From NCBI GenBank assembly GCA_012861695.1, contig JAAOOA010000460.1:1-64000 (forward strand): a stretch of DNA of 64,000 nt. The letters are read 5' to 3'. Of this stretch, positions 10,470-20,996 are shown in pieces; the first letter of the stretch is position 1; the number at the start of each line of letters is the position of its first letter. The translations under genes were made by a program, and so were the position numbers. This DNA is from Trematomus loennbergii. Taxonomy: Eukaryota; Chordata; Actinopteri; Perciformes; Nototheniidae. Below the pieces are notes generated by a model. It worked only from the letters and a program-made list of their open reading frames with translations. It was not told the DNA's origin and did not search any database.

Positions 10470-13082
10470 TCAGGGGTTCAGTTTCACATCAACACTCTCA
10501 ATCAATGGTCTCTTCTCCTTAGCTCTTTTAGATTTCACAACAAGTCCAGCACCAACAACAACGAGGCAAACAACGAGACAAACCAGTCCCACACTAACTC
10601 CCAACCCAAGGTATCCTCTGGGACCCCCGGGTTGTTCATCGTTGGCGTCTCCATACTGATGGTGTTCATCGTTGCTTTCCTTCTCAGGACCTGAGGACAG
10701 AAACAGAGAGCAGTGAGGAAACGACTGGACCTCCCCTCATGTTGGAGAACAGCTGATCATGAAGGTGATGAAGAACAGAATCTGTTTCCTCTCCAGTCTC
10801 ATGTCAGACATTATCTACCGATCACAGAGCATCAACATCATCTTTAAACATGCCAATGGAGGAACTCTTCAGGAGAAACACGGACTCACCTTCAGAGACG
10901 CTCAGAAGGGTGGAGCGCACCAACTCTCTCAGGTCTCTCTTCCAGCGATTAGTGAAGCGAGTTATAACCCAACACTGGTACATTCCAGAGTCATAGATGT
11001 TCACGTTCTTCAGGAGAACAGAAGCGTCTCCGTTCTTCATCTCTGGATCTTTCAGCTCAACACGACCTCGATAACGTGGATGCTGGTATTTGTCAAACAG
11101 CTTGTTATCTCTGAAGTAGAAGACGTCATCCTTCAGCCCAGGTCTCTTCCACTCTAACAGTGTGATGGCAGCATCTGTGGAGCTGCTGCACTGAAGAGTC
11201 ACGTTTTCTCCAGGCTTTGCATTTTTTTCGAGCGTCTCTAGAAAATAAAGGCAAAAGTCAGTCATTTGATTGAGATCAGTTCTTTTTCCATCAGTCCCAC
11301 TGTTTGTCCACATTAAACTACACAAAGGGTATTTAGTGTTGTCATCCAGAAGTGAACAACTTAAAGGTTATTTAGTGTACAGGATGTTAAAAGTGTACTA
11401 AAGATCACAACACCTGTGTGTAGAAATGCCACTATGGATCATTTGGAGTTTTATTATTATTTAATTTTTAACAGAAGGTAAGTTACTATTATTTATGTAT
11501 TATGATTAGTATGCATTTATTTATTTATTGTTGTTATTAATAATGTTGCATAACGATTATTATTAATATTATTATTGTTATTGTTATGCATTTATTTATT
11601 GTTATATTTTGTATTATTATTATTATTCAGAGATTATTATAACAGTATGTTATTAATATTCTTATAGATATGTATTCTTTTTATTATTATTAATAATATA
11701 TTCATAATTGTATATATACATTATAATTATTATTATTGTCATTATTACTGTGCATTTCTTTTTTATTGGTAGAATTATTATACAGAGATTATTTTAATTG
11801 TCATTATTATTTTTATATGAAGATTATTATTATTGTTATTTTGCATTAAGTTATGTTTAATCCGTGTATCTACGGATCATTTGTTTTTCTTTATTAAACA
11901 AGTAAACGGAAGAGCGTCTGAGAGGCCTTTTTGCTTTTTGCTTTTGACCTTACTAAATGGTCCAATGCAGCGCCACGATACGGCTCTGGTCTAATGGTCC
12001 TTGGAGCGGGGGGAGCGGGGCGAAACTCACGGAAGTGATTTCAAAACAAAAGCACTCGTTTGCTAAAATCACACTTTAATCCAATAGTATCCTGCTGAAG
12101 GAACGGTGATTATTATAAACAAGGTGAATTTAGCGATCACAACGAAAACGGCCAAGACACACATTAAGCCTAGAAAATGAATGTTATTAAGGCTGTAAAT
12201 ATAATAAGTCTGTCTCTAAAATGGACAACATTGTTAGGAGATTTAAACTATACAGCGATTCTGCACTCGGTCACTTAGCCGTCTCTCCACTTTGTTTTTT
12301 CAAATCAGCTGCTCTCCATTTGTCCTGCTATATTTGATGATCGATACAAATATGTTTTACCATAAGTTCTTAATAAAACTGATACTGTTGGACTCAGTAC
12401 TAGTTTGACTGCTACCAGAAATAAAATACTTAAAGTACTTTTACTGTGTACTTTGTGAGTAATCCTCTGTCAGAGTCCCCTCCACATAATGCTATCTTTG
12501 ATGAGTGATAAAAGACAATTTTACCATTAGTTCTTAATGATATTGATTCTGCTGGACTCAGTAGTCTTACACCTACTACCACAATACAATGAAGTACTTC
12601 TAGTGTGTTGTTTAAAAAAATAATCCTCTGTCAATGTCCCCTCCTGAGAACAAATCAAGCCACTTCTGCTAAGTTTGATGAGGGAAAAATAATTGTTGTT
12701 GCCATTAGTTCTTCGTGAGATTGTTGGACTCAGTACTAGTGAAACTACTCCCACAAGTACTATGAAGTACTTTTACTGTGTACTTTTCCAGTAATCCTCT
12801 GTCAATGTCCCCTCCTGAGAACAATAATGCATGTTTCTTTGCTATTTTGAATAAGCATTAAAACACCTTTCTTCCTGAGACTGATATTGTTGGAAAGAGT
12901 ATTTTAAGAGGATGGTAGACATGATATCAGCAATACTTCCAGTCAGTACTCCGGCAGCAGCATTTTACACCTTGGAAAGTCTTTAGAGTCTGGCCTGGAT
13001 AGCTGGTCTCTTATGACAATGCTGTCTTTTAAATATGATTATTTCTCTGCTCCTAGTTTATTCCTCTCTGATTCTTCATCAG

Positions 13083-13124
<42 letters not shown>

Positions 13125-13149
13125 ACACACACACACCCACACACACACA

Positions 13150-13200
<51 letters not shown>

Positions 13201-13355
13201 ACACACAACACACACACACACACACGCACACACCACACACACACACACCCACACACACCACACACACACACACACTCACCTCCTGCAGCCACAGAGCCAA
13301 TGATCCACAGGAACATGAACAGCCCTACATGTTGCGCAGATGTTAAAGCCGCCAT
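10470..13355 (-). CDS. V-set immunoglobulin membrane receptor, B7/butyrophilin/CAR-like, intact (3 exons)
   Basis: This is a type I membrane protein of about 214 residues, assembled from three exons. Exon 1 (13,355-13,280) starts MAALTSAQHVG and encodes a hydrophobic signal peptide (LFMFLWIIGSVAA). Exon 2 (11,237-10,890) is one V-set domain with the first cysteine in VTLQC, the core tryptophan in LLEWKRP and the second cysteine in DSGMYQC. Exon 3 (10,690-10,470) gives a short stalk, a transmembrane run rich in VGLVCLVVCLVVVGAGLVV, a basic stop-transfer KSKRAKEKR and a tail ending KLNP. All introns are phase 1 with GT/AG, and the three exons sum to 645 bp with no internal stop. The family is known for cell-surface adhesion or T-cell co-signalling; which role applies here is inference. 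Intron 1 holds the CA repeat at 13.1-13.3 kb. The paralogue is at 54.1-59.1 kb. Confidence 0.88.
11440..11860. repeat. TTA/TTATTA-rich low-complexity tract in intron 1 of the V-set gene
   Basis: About 420 bp are dominated by ATTATTATT and TTTATTTATTG strings. No gene content is seen. Confidence 0.85.
11850..13075 (+). repeat. Unclassified dispersed repeat, uninterrupted copy
   Basis: This stretch matches 35,140-35,543 plus 42,013-42,575 on the same strand, and 33,390-33,880 and 45,420-45,620 in reverse complement. Typical strings are AATCCGTGTATCTACGG, TACCATTAGTTCTTAATGAT, ATGAAGTACTTCTAGTG and GTACTCCGGCAGCAGCATTT. At 12,561-12,564 it holds the GTAG target site that is occupied by a retrovirus in the 35.5-42 kb copy. 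It lies in intron 1 of the minus-strand V-set gene. Confidence 0.85.
13083..13277. repeat. (CA)n microsatellite in intron 1 of the left V-set gene
   Basis: About 195 bp of nearly pure CA on the plus strand begins directly inside the splice donor of exon 1. The donor GTGAGTGTG merges into the repeat. Open frames of His/Thr or Cys/Val here are artefacts of the repeat. Confidence 0.95.
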
Positions 13356-13450
13356 GAGAGCAGCAGGAACAGAACTCTGCAGGTGAGACTGTAAAGCAGC
13401 AGCTGATGTGACAGGAAGTGAACTGTCTGACTGTTCCGGTGAGACTTTAG

Positions 13451-13458
13451 CTTTATAC
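13451..13458 (-). promoter_or_regulatory. Candidate TATA box of the left V-set gene
   Basis: On the minus strand the string GTATAAAG lies about 95 bp upstream of the ATG at 13,355. It is preceded by a pyrimidine-rich (CCTCCTCCTG)n tract (13,462-13,504) that is also present upstream of the right paralogue (54,006-54,042). This is a candidate core promoter only; no transcription data are visible. Confidence 0.45.
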
Positions 13459-14298
13459 TTACATGAGGAGGAGGAGGAGCAGGAGGAGGAGCAGGAGGAG
13501 GATCTATGGTCACATGACTTACAAGAAACAAGGCTGGGGGTGTTTCTCAATGTCGAGTACGCTTGCTTGGTAGCACATGTCTGCCGAGCATCTTGCTTCA
13601 GAAGCGAGTCAAGAATACTTCCTGGCATTCAGAAAACAAAGAGTGGAACAGCTATCATACTGAATAAATATTTACTGTGAATGTATGCAAACATGTATGG
13701 CATATAGCTGTCTAACAGAAGTTAAATCCATGTCTCACTTATTCTGACAATGTACTTAACCCCAAATAAAAGAACCCAATAAAAAGAGTTGTTAAATAAT
13801 AGTGAAGTCACGTTGTAATAACAATAATCTCTCGGTTCTTTTTCTGCTTTGCCAAAAGCCACTGTGTCAACTGTCCTAGTAGAGTTGCCGTATGTAGTTG
13901 TCCAATATGGCGGACCATCTCGCACATGCGCAGTACAGATCGGGCAGGGGGACAGATCGGGTAGTGACACACGCTAGCAAGTGTGCAGGGCCCTTTCTCA
14001 TGTCATCAATTCCCTCCTCGACTCCTCGACTCCTCGGTCCTCCGGTAGTGACCTGGAAATGAATTTTAGCGCGCCATGTTGAAGGACATCTAATTTCTCT
14101 AAATGCACATCGAGGACCGAGCATCGAGCGTGGAGGAGGCTCTCTGGAGGAGCTATAACCGAGGATACACTGATGGGTCCTCCACGGTCCTCCACGGCTC
14201 CTTCGTGGATGCATTTCCGACAACAGTGATGTTTCAAAGAGTCGAGACGCACGCCGGACTTATCTCAGCCAATGACAGCTCTGCATGCATCCCCTGGA

Positions 14299-14303
14299 TA
14301 TTA
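14299..14303. other. Empty target site (TATTA) for the large element at 16,398
   Basis: Here GGATATTATTTTATTAACTG is continuous. In the second copy of this repeat the same sequence is split after GGATATTA by 3.2 kb and resumes as TACTATTTTATTAACTG. This fixes the insertion point of the 16,398-19,633 element. Confidence 0.85.
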
Positions 14304-14544
14304 TTTTATTAACTGCTTTCATCGCGACGCAATGTTTACAGTGAGAACAGCTGTGAGGTCCGTGCAGAAAGCAGAGCAGTGTGTATAATATATATCACTC
14401 AGTATAACAGGCCTACTCTCTTTATTTGCTTTAGTTTAGTAGATATCTACAAACAAAGAGTCCAGATGTTTCTAAAACCATTTAGTGCTTCACAAAATAA
14501 AATACACAACGGCTGTAGCCAGATTATATGCTTTAGGAGCTGTA

Positions 14545-14761
14545 GGTGCGTGTGTGTGGTGTAGGTGTGTGTGGTGCAGTGTGTAGGTGTGTGTGGTACA
14601 GTGTGTAGGTGTGTGGTGCAGTGTGTAGGTGTGTGTGGTGCAGTGTGTAGGTGTGTGTGGTGCAGTGTGTAGGTGTGTGGTGCAGTGTGTAGGTGTGTGT
14701 GGTACAGTGTGTAGGTGTGTGTGGTACAGTGTGTAGGTGTGTGTGGTACAGTGTGTGCGTA
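14545..14761. repeat. 22-bp minisatellite, GTAGGTGTGTGTGGTACAGT type, about 10 copies
   Basis: The array contains GTAGGTGTGTGTGGTGCAGT and GTAGGTGTGTGTGGTACAGT units. The homologous position in the second repeat copy (19,862-20,712) has roughly four times as many units. It is followed by a TG microsatellite at 14,975-15,182. Confidence 0.9.
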
Positions 14762-14973
14762 GATGCAGCGGACAGACAGGTCTCAGTTGGTTTGGTGTCC
14801 TCTGCTTACTTGTAATACTTGTAAATAAAACTTTTGGCCCGTCATTTATTTCCTCATTGTAGCGACCAGAGAGGGGAGAGGGGGGGGGGATATATCCAGT
14901 CTCTGATAGTGTTACGTTATTATGAGAGTGCTCTGTTTGATTCTGAAATTGTATATATTTATATAAATATATA

Positions 14974-14974
<1 letters not shown>

Positions 14975-15016
<42 letters not shown>

Positions 15017-15044
15017 GTGCGTGTGTGTGTGTGTGGTGCGTGTG

Positions 15045-15083
<39 letters not shown>

Positions 15084-15093
15084 TGTGTTGTGG

Positions 15094-15165
<72 letters not shown>

Positions 15166-15182
15166 TTGTGTGTGGTGTGTCT
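14975..15182. repeat. (TG)n microsatellite
   Basis: About 208 bp of TG with sporadic interruptions. The homologous tract in the second copy (20,932-20,996) is about three times shorter. Confidence 0.95.
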
Positions 15183-15799
15183 GTAGCCTGTTATTGTCTC
15201 ATTATACCGCACTGTGAATGAATTCAAAGTAAATATATAAGTCGTCATGAACACATCTGTCCATCAGACAGAGGGCTGCTGTGCCTCCTGTCATCATTAA
15301 TGGACGTCTCTTTAAAATGACCGCTCAGAGGAGAGGAGTTCTCATTTCTCTAACCGCCTGCTGCTTCCCCTCCTCTCTCCTCGGTTCCCCTCCTCAGCTC
15401 CTCCGCTCGCATCTCCTGTGGGCGGGACTAAGTCTCGAGGATAGGAGTCGAGGAGGGGAGTCGAGGAGGAACATTTGAAGACATGAGAACGGGCCCCGGT
15501 GTGCGTCATATGAGAGGCCCGCCTCTTACATCTTCCGCCACAGATTTGGGGAAATGGGTCCGTGCGCAAAGCATTGTGGGGATTTTAAGACCGCGGAGTC
15601 TACTCATGTGCAGACTCGAAATTTCTCCAAACGGAGTACGCCGGGCTCGGTAGATTTCCAAGTATGCTGGAGATTGGAACAGTACTTCGGCGGCACTCAA
15701 TGACGTAGTATGCTTGAAATAGTGGCTCTGAGCAGCTTTACTCGCGATTGAGAAACACCCAGAGTTTCCTGGAAAGATTCCAAGTACAGACAGCAAACA

Positions 15800-15800
15800 A

Positions 15801-15835
<35 letters not shown>

Positions 15836-15838
15836 CTA
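15800..15838. repeat. (CT)n microsatellite
   Basis: A pure CT run with one TT interruption. It lies just outside the right end of the TIR element ending at 15,760. Confidence 0.9.
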
Positions 15839-16475
15839 TACTTTTGAATTCTTCATATATATACACAAATGTAAATATATACAAACACATACAGTGACAA
15901 TAAAAAGTATGTGACTTTTGGAATTTCCTTGTTTTATGCATGAATGTTCATTAAATGTGATCTGATCTTCACAATAAGTCACAATTTGAGGTGAAACTTA
16001 ACGGTGAAATTCAGTACTACTTTGATTGAGGTATATTAAAAAGTATAATTAAAGTTGAAGTGTAGGATGCAGGAGTCGTACTGTGACAGAAGAGGTTTCT
16101 CAATACTCTAATTCCCCCTCCTCGACTCCTCGACTCCTCGGTCCTCCGGTAGTGACCCGGAAATGAATTTCAGCGCGCCATGTGAAGGACATCTCATTTC
16201 TCTAAATGCACATCGAGGACCGAGCATCGAGCGTCGAGGAGGCTCTCTGGAGGAGCTCTAACCGAGGAGACACTGATGGGTCCTCCACGGCTCCTTCGTG
16301 GATGCATTTCCGGCAACAGTGATGTTTCAAAGAGTCGAGACGCACGGCCGGACTGATCTCAGCCAATGACAGCTCTGCATGCATACCCTGGATATTAGGC
16401 TTGTTTGAGACAAGCGAGACCGACGCAGACCTGCGCAATTGCGATCAACGTCTTGCTAGTGCGTTGCATGATGGT

Positions 16476-17313
16476 TAGGGCTGTGCTATTATGGCAAAAA
16501 TCATTATCACGATTATTTTGGTCAATAATTGATATCACGATTATTAAATACGATTATTCATTGACTTTGCAAACGTCAATTTATTGAACTTTAAAACAAA
16601 TTAAAATAATCATTTGAACAGTATCTGTTTAACTGTTGATTACCCTGAACGTATAATTCAACTGAAAAACCAATAAATAAAATAAATGATACATTTATAT
16701 TTACATTTAAAGGTAGGGTAGTTAAGTTTGAGAAACCGGCTCCAGATACACTTTTTGTTATATTCCATGGAATGCTCTTAACATCCCGATAGCAATGAAT
16801 ATCTGAAGTGCTTTGACAACAAATCCATAAATAAATATCATCTGTGAAGCTGTAGTACTGTAAAAAGCACGACCAATCATCTGAGCCGGCCCGGCTAAAA
16901 TAACTGGATGGCCTACCTGCCTGTCAGCCTTCCATCTGTGCACAAACTAATCTCGTGCCCTCATTGGTCATGTTCGTGTGTGTTGGAGGAGGGGCTCTAT
17001 AAGGAAGTGGCAGATTTTCTCCGGTTGTGTATTTTCAAATTCTAGCGATCTCGAGCTGGTTTCTCAAACTTACCTACCCTACCTTTACATAAATAATATC
17101 AAAATAATAAATATCAATAAAAAAGATCAACAAATGTTTGGAGCGCACTTCCACAAGCTACTAAACATATATAAATATGATAAATAAATTAGACTATAAA
17201 ATAAATTAGATCAAATATGTTGCACTGTCACAACCTAGCAAAGCAAAATAATCAATTTCAATTATGTTGTTTTTGTAATTGCGATTAAAAAAATTATTAA
17301 TTGCACAGCCCTA
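16476..17313. mobile_element. Non-autonomous hAT element, TAGGGCTGTGC ends (838 bp)
   Basis: It starts TAGGGCTGTGC and ends GCACAGCCCTA. Exact 8-bp target duplications ATGATGGT lie at 16,468-16,475 and 17,314-17,321, as expected for hAT. Subterminal AT-rich motifs (ATCACGATTATT, AATTGCGATTAA) fit a known fish group. A MITE is inserted inside it (16,708-17,087), so three layers of insertion are stacked here. Confidence 0.9.
16708..17087 (+). mobile_element. AAAGGTAGGGTAGG MITE, copy 1
   Basis: The ends are TTAAAGGTAGGGTAG and CTACCCTACCTTTA, with longer inner similarity (AGTTTGAGAAACCGGCT against AGCTGGTTTCTCAAACT). Internal landmarks are CCATGGAATGCTCTTAAC, ATCCCGATAGCAATGAATA and CCAATCATCTGAGCC. 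Further copies lie at 28,662-29,053 (reverse), 57,920-58,249 and 63,612-63,998 (reverse). Confidence 0.85.
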
Positions 17314-17472
17314 ATGATGGTTAGTCATTTGTCCGACTTGCTCAGGAGGCTCGCCTACATGAGACGTTGAAATCTCGCGGGACAAAGACGCCCGCAGACT
17401 TGAGAGCGAGGCGCGGCGAGGCGGCGCAGTTTCTCTCCACGGGCTGCGGAAGCGAAATGCTTGATGGGAAAC

Positions 17473-17972
17473 GACTCGCTGGTATCTGGAGCTGAGCGCT
17501 CATTGTGGGTTTCACCCCGTGCTGGAGATGAAGCTCTCCATTGGCTCGCTGGTATCTGGAGCTGAGCGCTCATTGGTGGGTTTTACCCCGTGCTGGAGAT
17601 GAAGCTCTCCATTGGCTCGCTGGTATCTGGAGCTGAGCGCTCATTGGTGGGTTTTACCCCGTGCTGGAGATGAAGCTCTCCATTGGCTCGCTGGTATCTG
17701 GAGCTGAGCGCTCATTGGTGGGTTTTACCCCGTGCTGGAGATGAAACTCTCCATTGGCTCGCTGGTATCTGGAGCTGAGCGCTCATTGGTGGGTTTTACC
17801 CCGTGCTGGAGATGAAGCTCTCCATTGGCTCGCTGGTATCTGGAGCTGAGCGCTCATTGGTGGGTTTTACCCCGTGCTGGAGATGAAGCTCTCCATTGGC
17901 TCGCTGGTATCTGGAGCTGAGCGCTCATTGGTGGGTTTTACCCCGTGCTGGAGATGAAACTCTCCATTGGCT
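17473..17972. repeat. 71-bp minisatellite, 7 copies, each with two inverted CCAAT boxes
   Basis: Units begin near 17,473, 17,544, 17,615, 17,686, 17,757, 17,828 and 17,899. Each carries CTGGTATCTGGAGCTGAGCG, CTCATTGGTGGG and CTCCATTGGCTCG. Six of the seven units are nearly identical, which implies recent expansion or strong homogenisation. The two ATTGG strings per unit are CCAAT-box complements; any regulatory meaning is speculative. Confidence 0.95.
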
Positions 17973-18059
17973 CGGCTAAAGTGTGTTGTTGTTTTGTGTC
18001 AGTTTTACGTCGCCACTTCCATTCACATTTTTCATCATTGTTCCACAATGTTTATCAAC

Positions 18060-18345
18060 ATTAAATTAATATCTATATATTGTATACTATACTTACCGTT
18101 GTCATACTTTATATATCTTAGCATATTCATACAACACACTGTTCATACTAGGCTAGGCTACTGTGTATAGTGTATTCATACCCCTCACTGTTTTTTCATC
18201 ATTCAATTCATTCTATATTTTATTCTGTAGATTGTGTACATTACTTTTCACTTTACTGCTTTATGCACTCCTGGTTAGAAGCTAAACTGCATTTCGTTGT
18301 CTCAGTACCTGTAATCTGTGCAATAACAATAAAGTTGAATCTAAT
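18060..18345 (+). repeat. LINE 3'-end remnant with AATAAAGTTGAATCTAATC tail
   Basis: CTGCATTTCGTTGTCTCAGT followed by AATAACAATAAAGTTGAATC is the typical 3' terminus of a fish non-LTR element. No coding part is attached. Confidence 0.55.
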
Positions 18346-18442
18346 CTTGAGCAGGAACAAATGTATTTACTTAGTACATACCTGACATTAACGATTAAAC
18401 ACATTTGTGCATTCTTTATAAATGCAAACCGAGTCAAGCCGA

Positions 18443-18525
18443 CTCCGGAGGTGGCGGTGTGCACCTTAAAGTTCTTTGCAATCCGCCAAAAAACCGAGAG
18501 AAGAAGAAGAAGAGGAAGAATTTAG
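18443..18525 (+). repeat. GGTGGCGGT...CACCT retroelement terminus, copy 1
   Basis: GAGGTGGCGGTGTGCACCTT followed by CAATCCGCCAAAAAAC and an AAGAAGAAG tail. A better preserved relative lies at 24,095-24,175 (GGTGGCGGTAATGCACCTAC, CCAACCGCCAATAAACAC, AAGAAGTAG). Confidence 0.5.
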
Positions 18526-18529
18526 AATT

Positions 18530-19560
18530 TAGCTTAGGAACCTTCCTAACGGAGTGAAATGACCCGGAAGTCCCTCAGTGGCAGCCATGATAAGTGCGTT
18601 CCAATTCTCTAGATGAAAGGAAAGGAGGTTTCAAACTTCCTTTATAACCTCCTTTAGCTTAGGAACCACTGGACCTCCCTAACCGAAAGGAGAGGAGAAA
18701 ATGCTGCCCCACAATGCCTTGCGGCCGCAGCATTTGCCGTCACACAACAGTCGGCCGTTCACGGAAACAACCGATTATGACCGAGAAATGATATCATGAA
18801 AGTTACGGTGCTTATTAAGCATTTTAAAACGTATGTGGTAAGTTGCCAAAGTGCTTTGTTTTGAACGTTCATCAGTATTATAATCAAAAAGAGAAATATG
18901 AACGTTAGTTTTTACTGAAATGATCAAATAAAGTCAACATTTCACAGTCTTTACTGAGCTGTGTGGGGTTTGTTCAACTTTTAAAAGATGTTTGAATGGT
19001 GATATACACAGTGATAGATGTTAAGGACTAACGTTTATAATAAATACATTTGTATTGATTTTAAGATCTTTGCATACAATCATACGTATTGGGATCATTT
19101 GTATTAATGTGGACCGGAGGGAGAGGGTGACGAGCATAAGTTTCACTTTCCTTTTTTATTTCAATTCCAACTTTGGTCATGAAGAATATGTTTCTCTGTT
19201 GTCCCGTTCATAAAGCATAACAGCATCAGAGCACGGTGCAGAGTCTCTAGATGAGTTTACAGTAGTCCCTCGTTCTTATTAAACATCCATGTTGTAGTCC
19301 GCTGTATAGAAAACTGTAGTTTCCATAGTTTCCCCACAGCAGCAGACGCACATTTATGACCTCTGCTGGCGCATCATAAACACGTCGGATAGTGAAAGTG
19401 CAGTCTCTTCTCCTAAGTCCTTTTGAATTCTCCTATCCACTATCCCTTAACCCGTGACCTTTCACTCAGAGGAGAGGAATAGACGATAGGGTTAGAACTT
19501 AGGAGCTGATTTTTGGACTATTCGACCGCAACCCAAGTTGTCCGACTTCAGGCAAGCTTT
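18530..19560. other. No gene recognised
   Basis: The ends contain GGAACC/TTCCTAACGGAGTG and CCCTTAACCCGTGACC-like strings that may be eroded transposon termini. I can see no coding exon or tandem repeat. Confidence 0.35.
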
Positions 19561-19861
19561 TTGAGACCCCCCGGCTGCGATCGGCTATTCTCGTCTACTT
19601 TTGAGGCGAGCCGCAGCTCGTCTCAAACAAGCCTACTATTTTATTAACTGCTTTCATCGCGACGCGATGTTTCCAGTGAGAACAGCTGTGAGGTCTGTGC
19701 AGAAAGCAGAGCAGTGTGTATAATATATCACTCAGTATAACAGGCCTACTTCTTTGCTTTAGTTTAGTAGATATCTACAAACAAAGTCGATATTTTCTAA
19801 AACCATTTAGTGCTTCACAAATAAAATACACAACGGCTGCAGCCTGATTATGCTTTAGGAG

Positions 19862-20712
19862 CTGTAGGTGCGTGTGTGTAGTGTAGGTGTGTGTGGTACA
19901 GTGTGTAGGTGTGTGTGGTATAGTGTGTAGGTGTGTGTGTGGTACAGTGTGTAGGTGTGTGTGGTACAGTGTGTAGGTGTGTGTGGTACAGTGTGTAGGT
20001 GTGTGTGGTACAGTGTGTAGGTGCGTGTGGTACAGTGTGTAGGTGTGTGGTACAGTGTGTAGGTGTGTGTGGTACAGTGTGTAGGTGTGTGTGTGGTACA
20101 GTGTGTAGGTGTGTGTGGTACAGTGTGTAGGTGTGTGTGGTACAGTGTGTAGGTGCGTGTGGTACAGTGTGTAGGTGTGTGTGGTACAGTGTGTAGGTGT
20201 GTGTGGTACAGTGTGTAGGTGTGTGTGGTACAGTGTGTAGGTGTGTGTGTGGTACAGTGTGTAGGTGTGTGTGGTACAGTGTGTAGGTGCGTGTGGTACA
20301 GTGTGTAGGTGCGTGTGGTACAGTGTGTAGGTGTGTGTGGTACAGTGTGTAGGTGTGTGTGGTACAGTGTGTAGGTGTGTGTGGTACAGTGTGTAGGTGC
20401 GTGTGGTACAGTGTGTAGGTGTTGTGGTACAGTGTGTAGGTGTGTGTGGTACAGTGTGTAGGTGTGTGTGTGGTACAGTGTGTAGGTGTGTGTGGTACAG
20501 TGTGTAGGTGTGTGTGGTACAGTGTGTAGGTGCGTGTGGTACAGTGTGTAGGTGCGTGTGGTACAGTGTGTAGGTGTGTGTGGTACAGTGTGTAGGTGTG
20601 TGTGTGGTACAGTGTGTAGGTGTGTGTGGTACAGTGTGTAGGTGTGTGTGTGGTACAGTGTGTAGGTGTGTGTGGTACAGTGTGTGTGTGCGTGTGGTAC
20701 AGTGTGTAGGTG
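19862..20712. repeat. 22-bp minisatellite, expanded copy (about 38 units)
   Basis: About 850 bp of GTAGGTGTGTGTGGTACAGT units with GTGCGTGTGG and GTGTGTGTGTGG variants. It is homologous in position to the roughly 220-bp array at 14,545-14,761. The small Cys/Val frames here are artefacts of the repeat. Confidence 0.95.
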
Positions 20713-20926
20713 CGGCGGACAGACAGGTCTCAGTTGGTTTGGTGTCCTCTGCTTACTTTTAATACTTGTAAATACAACTTTTGGCCCGTCATTTCAATTC
20801 CCCATTTCAGCAACCAGAGAGGGGGGGGGGGATATATCCAGTCTCTGATTGTGTTACGTTATTATGAGAGTGCTCTCATACTTGTTTGATTCTGAAATTG
20901 TATATATTTATATATTATTTATATGA

Positions 20927-20931
<5 letters not shown>

Positions 20932-20988
<57 letters not shown>

Positions 20989-20996
20989 TGTGTGTC
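20932..20996. repeat. (TG)n microsatellite
   Basis: A short TG run at the position homologous to 14,975-15,182. Confidence 0.9.

Larger units (their letters stand above)
13538..15760. mobile_element. TIR element, GGGTGTTTCTCAAT ends, containing a nested relative
   Basis: The left end GGGTGTTTCTCAAT (13,538) and right end ATTGAGAAACACCC (15,747-15,760) are perfect inverted repeats; the similarity extends inward (GTCGAGTACGCTTGCT against a degraded copy). Inside, 14,000-15,490 is homologous to the ends and body of the element at 16,092-21,320 and is itself bounded by TCTCATGTC and GACATGAGA. No transposase frame is recognisable. The element begins about 180 bp upstream of the left V-set start codon and may abut its promoter. 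Confidence 0.65.
16398..19633. mobile_element. 3.2-kb element with GGCTTGTTTGAGAC inverted termini
   Basis: The ends are GGCTTGTTTGAGACAAGC (left) and the reverse complement of GGCTTGTTTGAGACGAGC (right). The flanks are TATTA and TACTA, a 5-bp target duplication with one difference; the empty site is at 14,299. It contains a complete hAT-type element (16,476-17,313), the 71-bp minisatellite and LINE-tail remnants. No transposase is seen. The superfamily is not clear from these ends. Confidence 0.8.

Noticed and set aside
10759..11157. Plus-strand 132-codon frame and its counterpart at 58,650-59,249 minus
   Set aside because: Antisense shadows of the V-set exons; similar to each other only because the exons are paralogous.
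13013..13628. Open frames of His/Thr or Cys/Val repeats, up to 180 codons
   Set aside because: They are translations of the CA microsatellite; no start context, domain or splice support.
14490..15254. 254-codon minus-strand frame
   Set aside because: Almost wholly microsatellite and minisatellite translation (His/Thr-rich).
17473..17972. Regular 71-bp repeats considered as a CRISPR array
   Set aside because: Units abut without unique spacers, no cas genes, and the DNA is vertebrate; it is a minisatellite.
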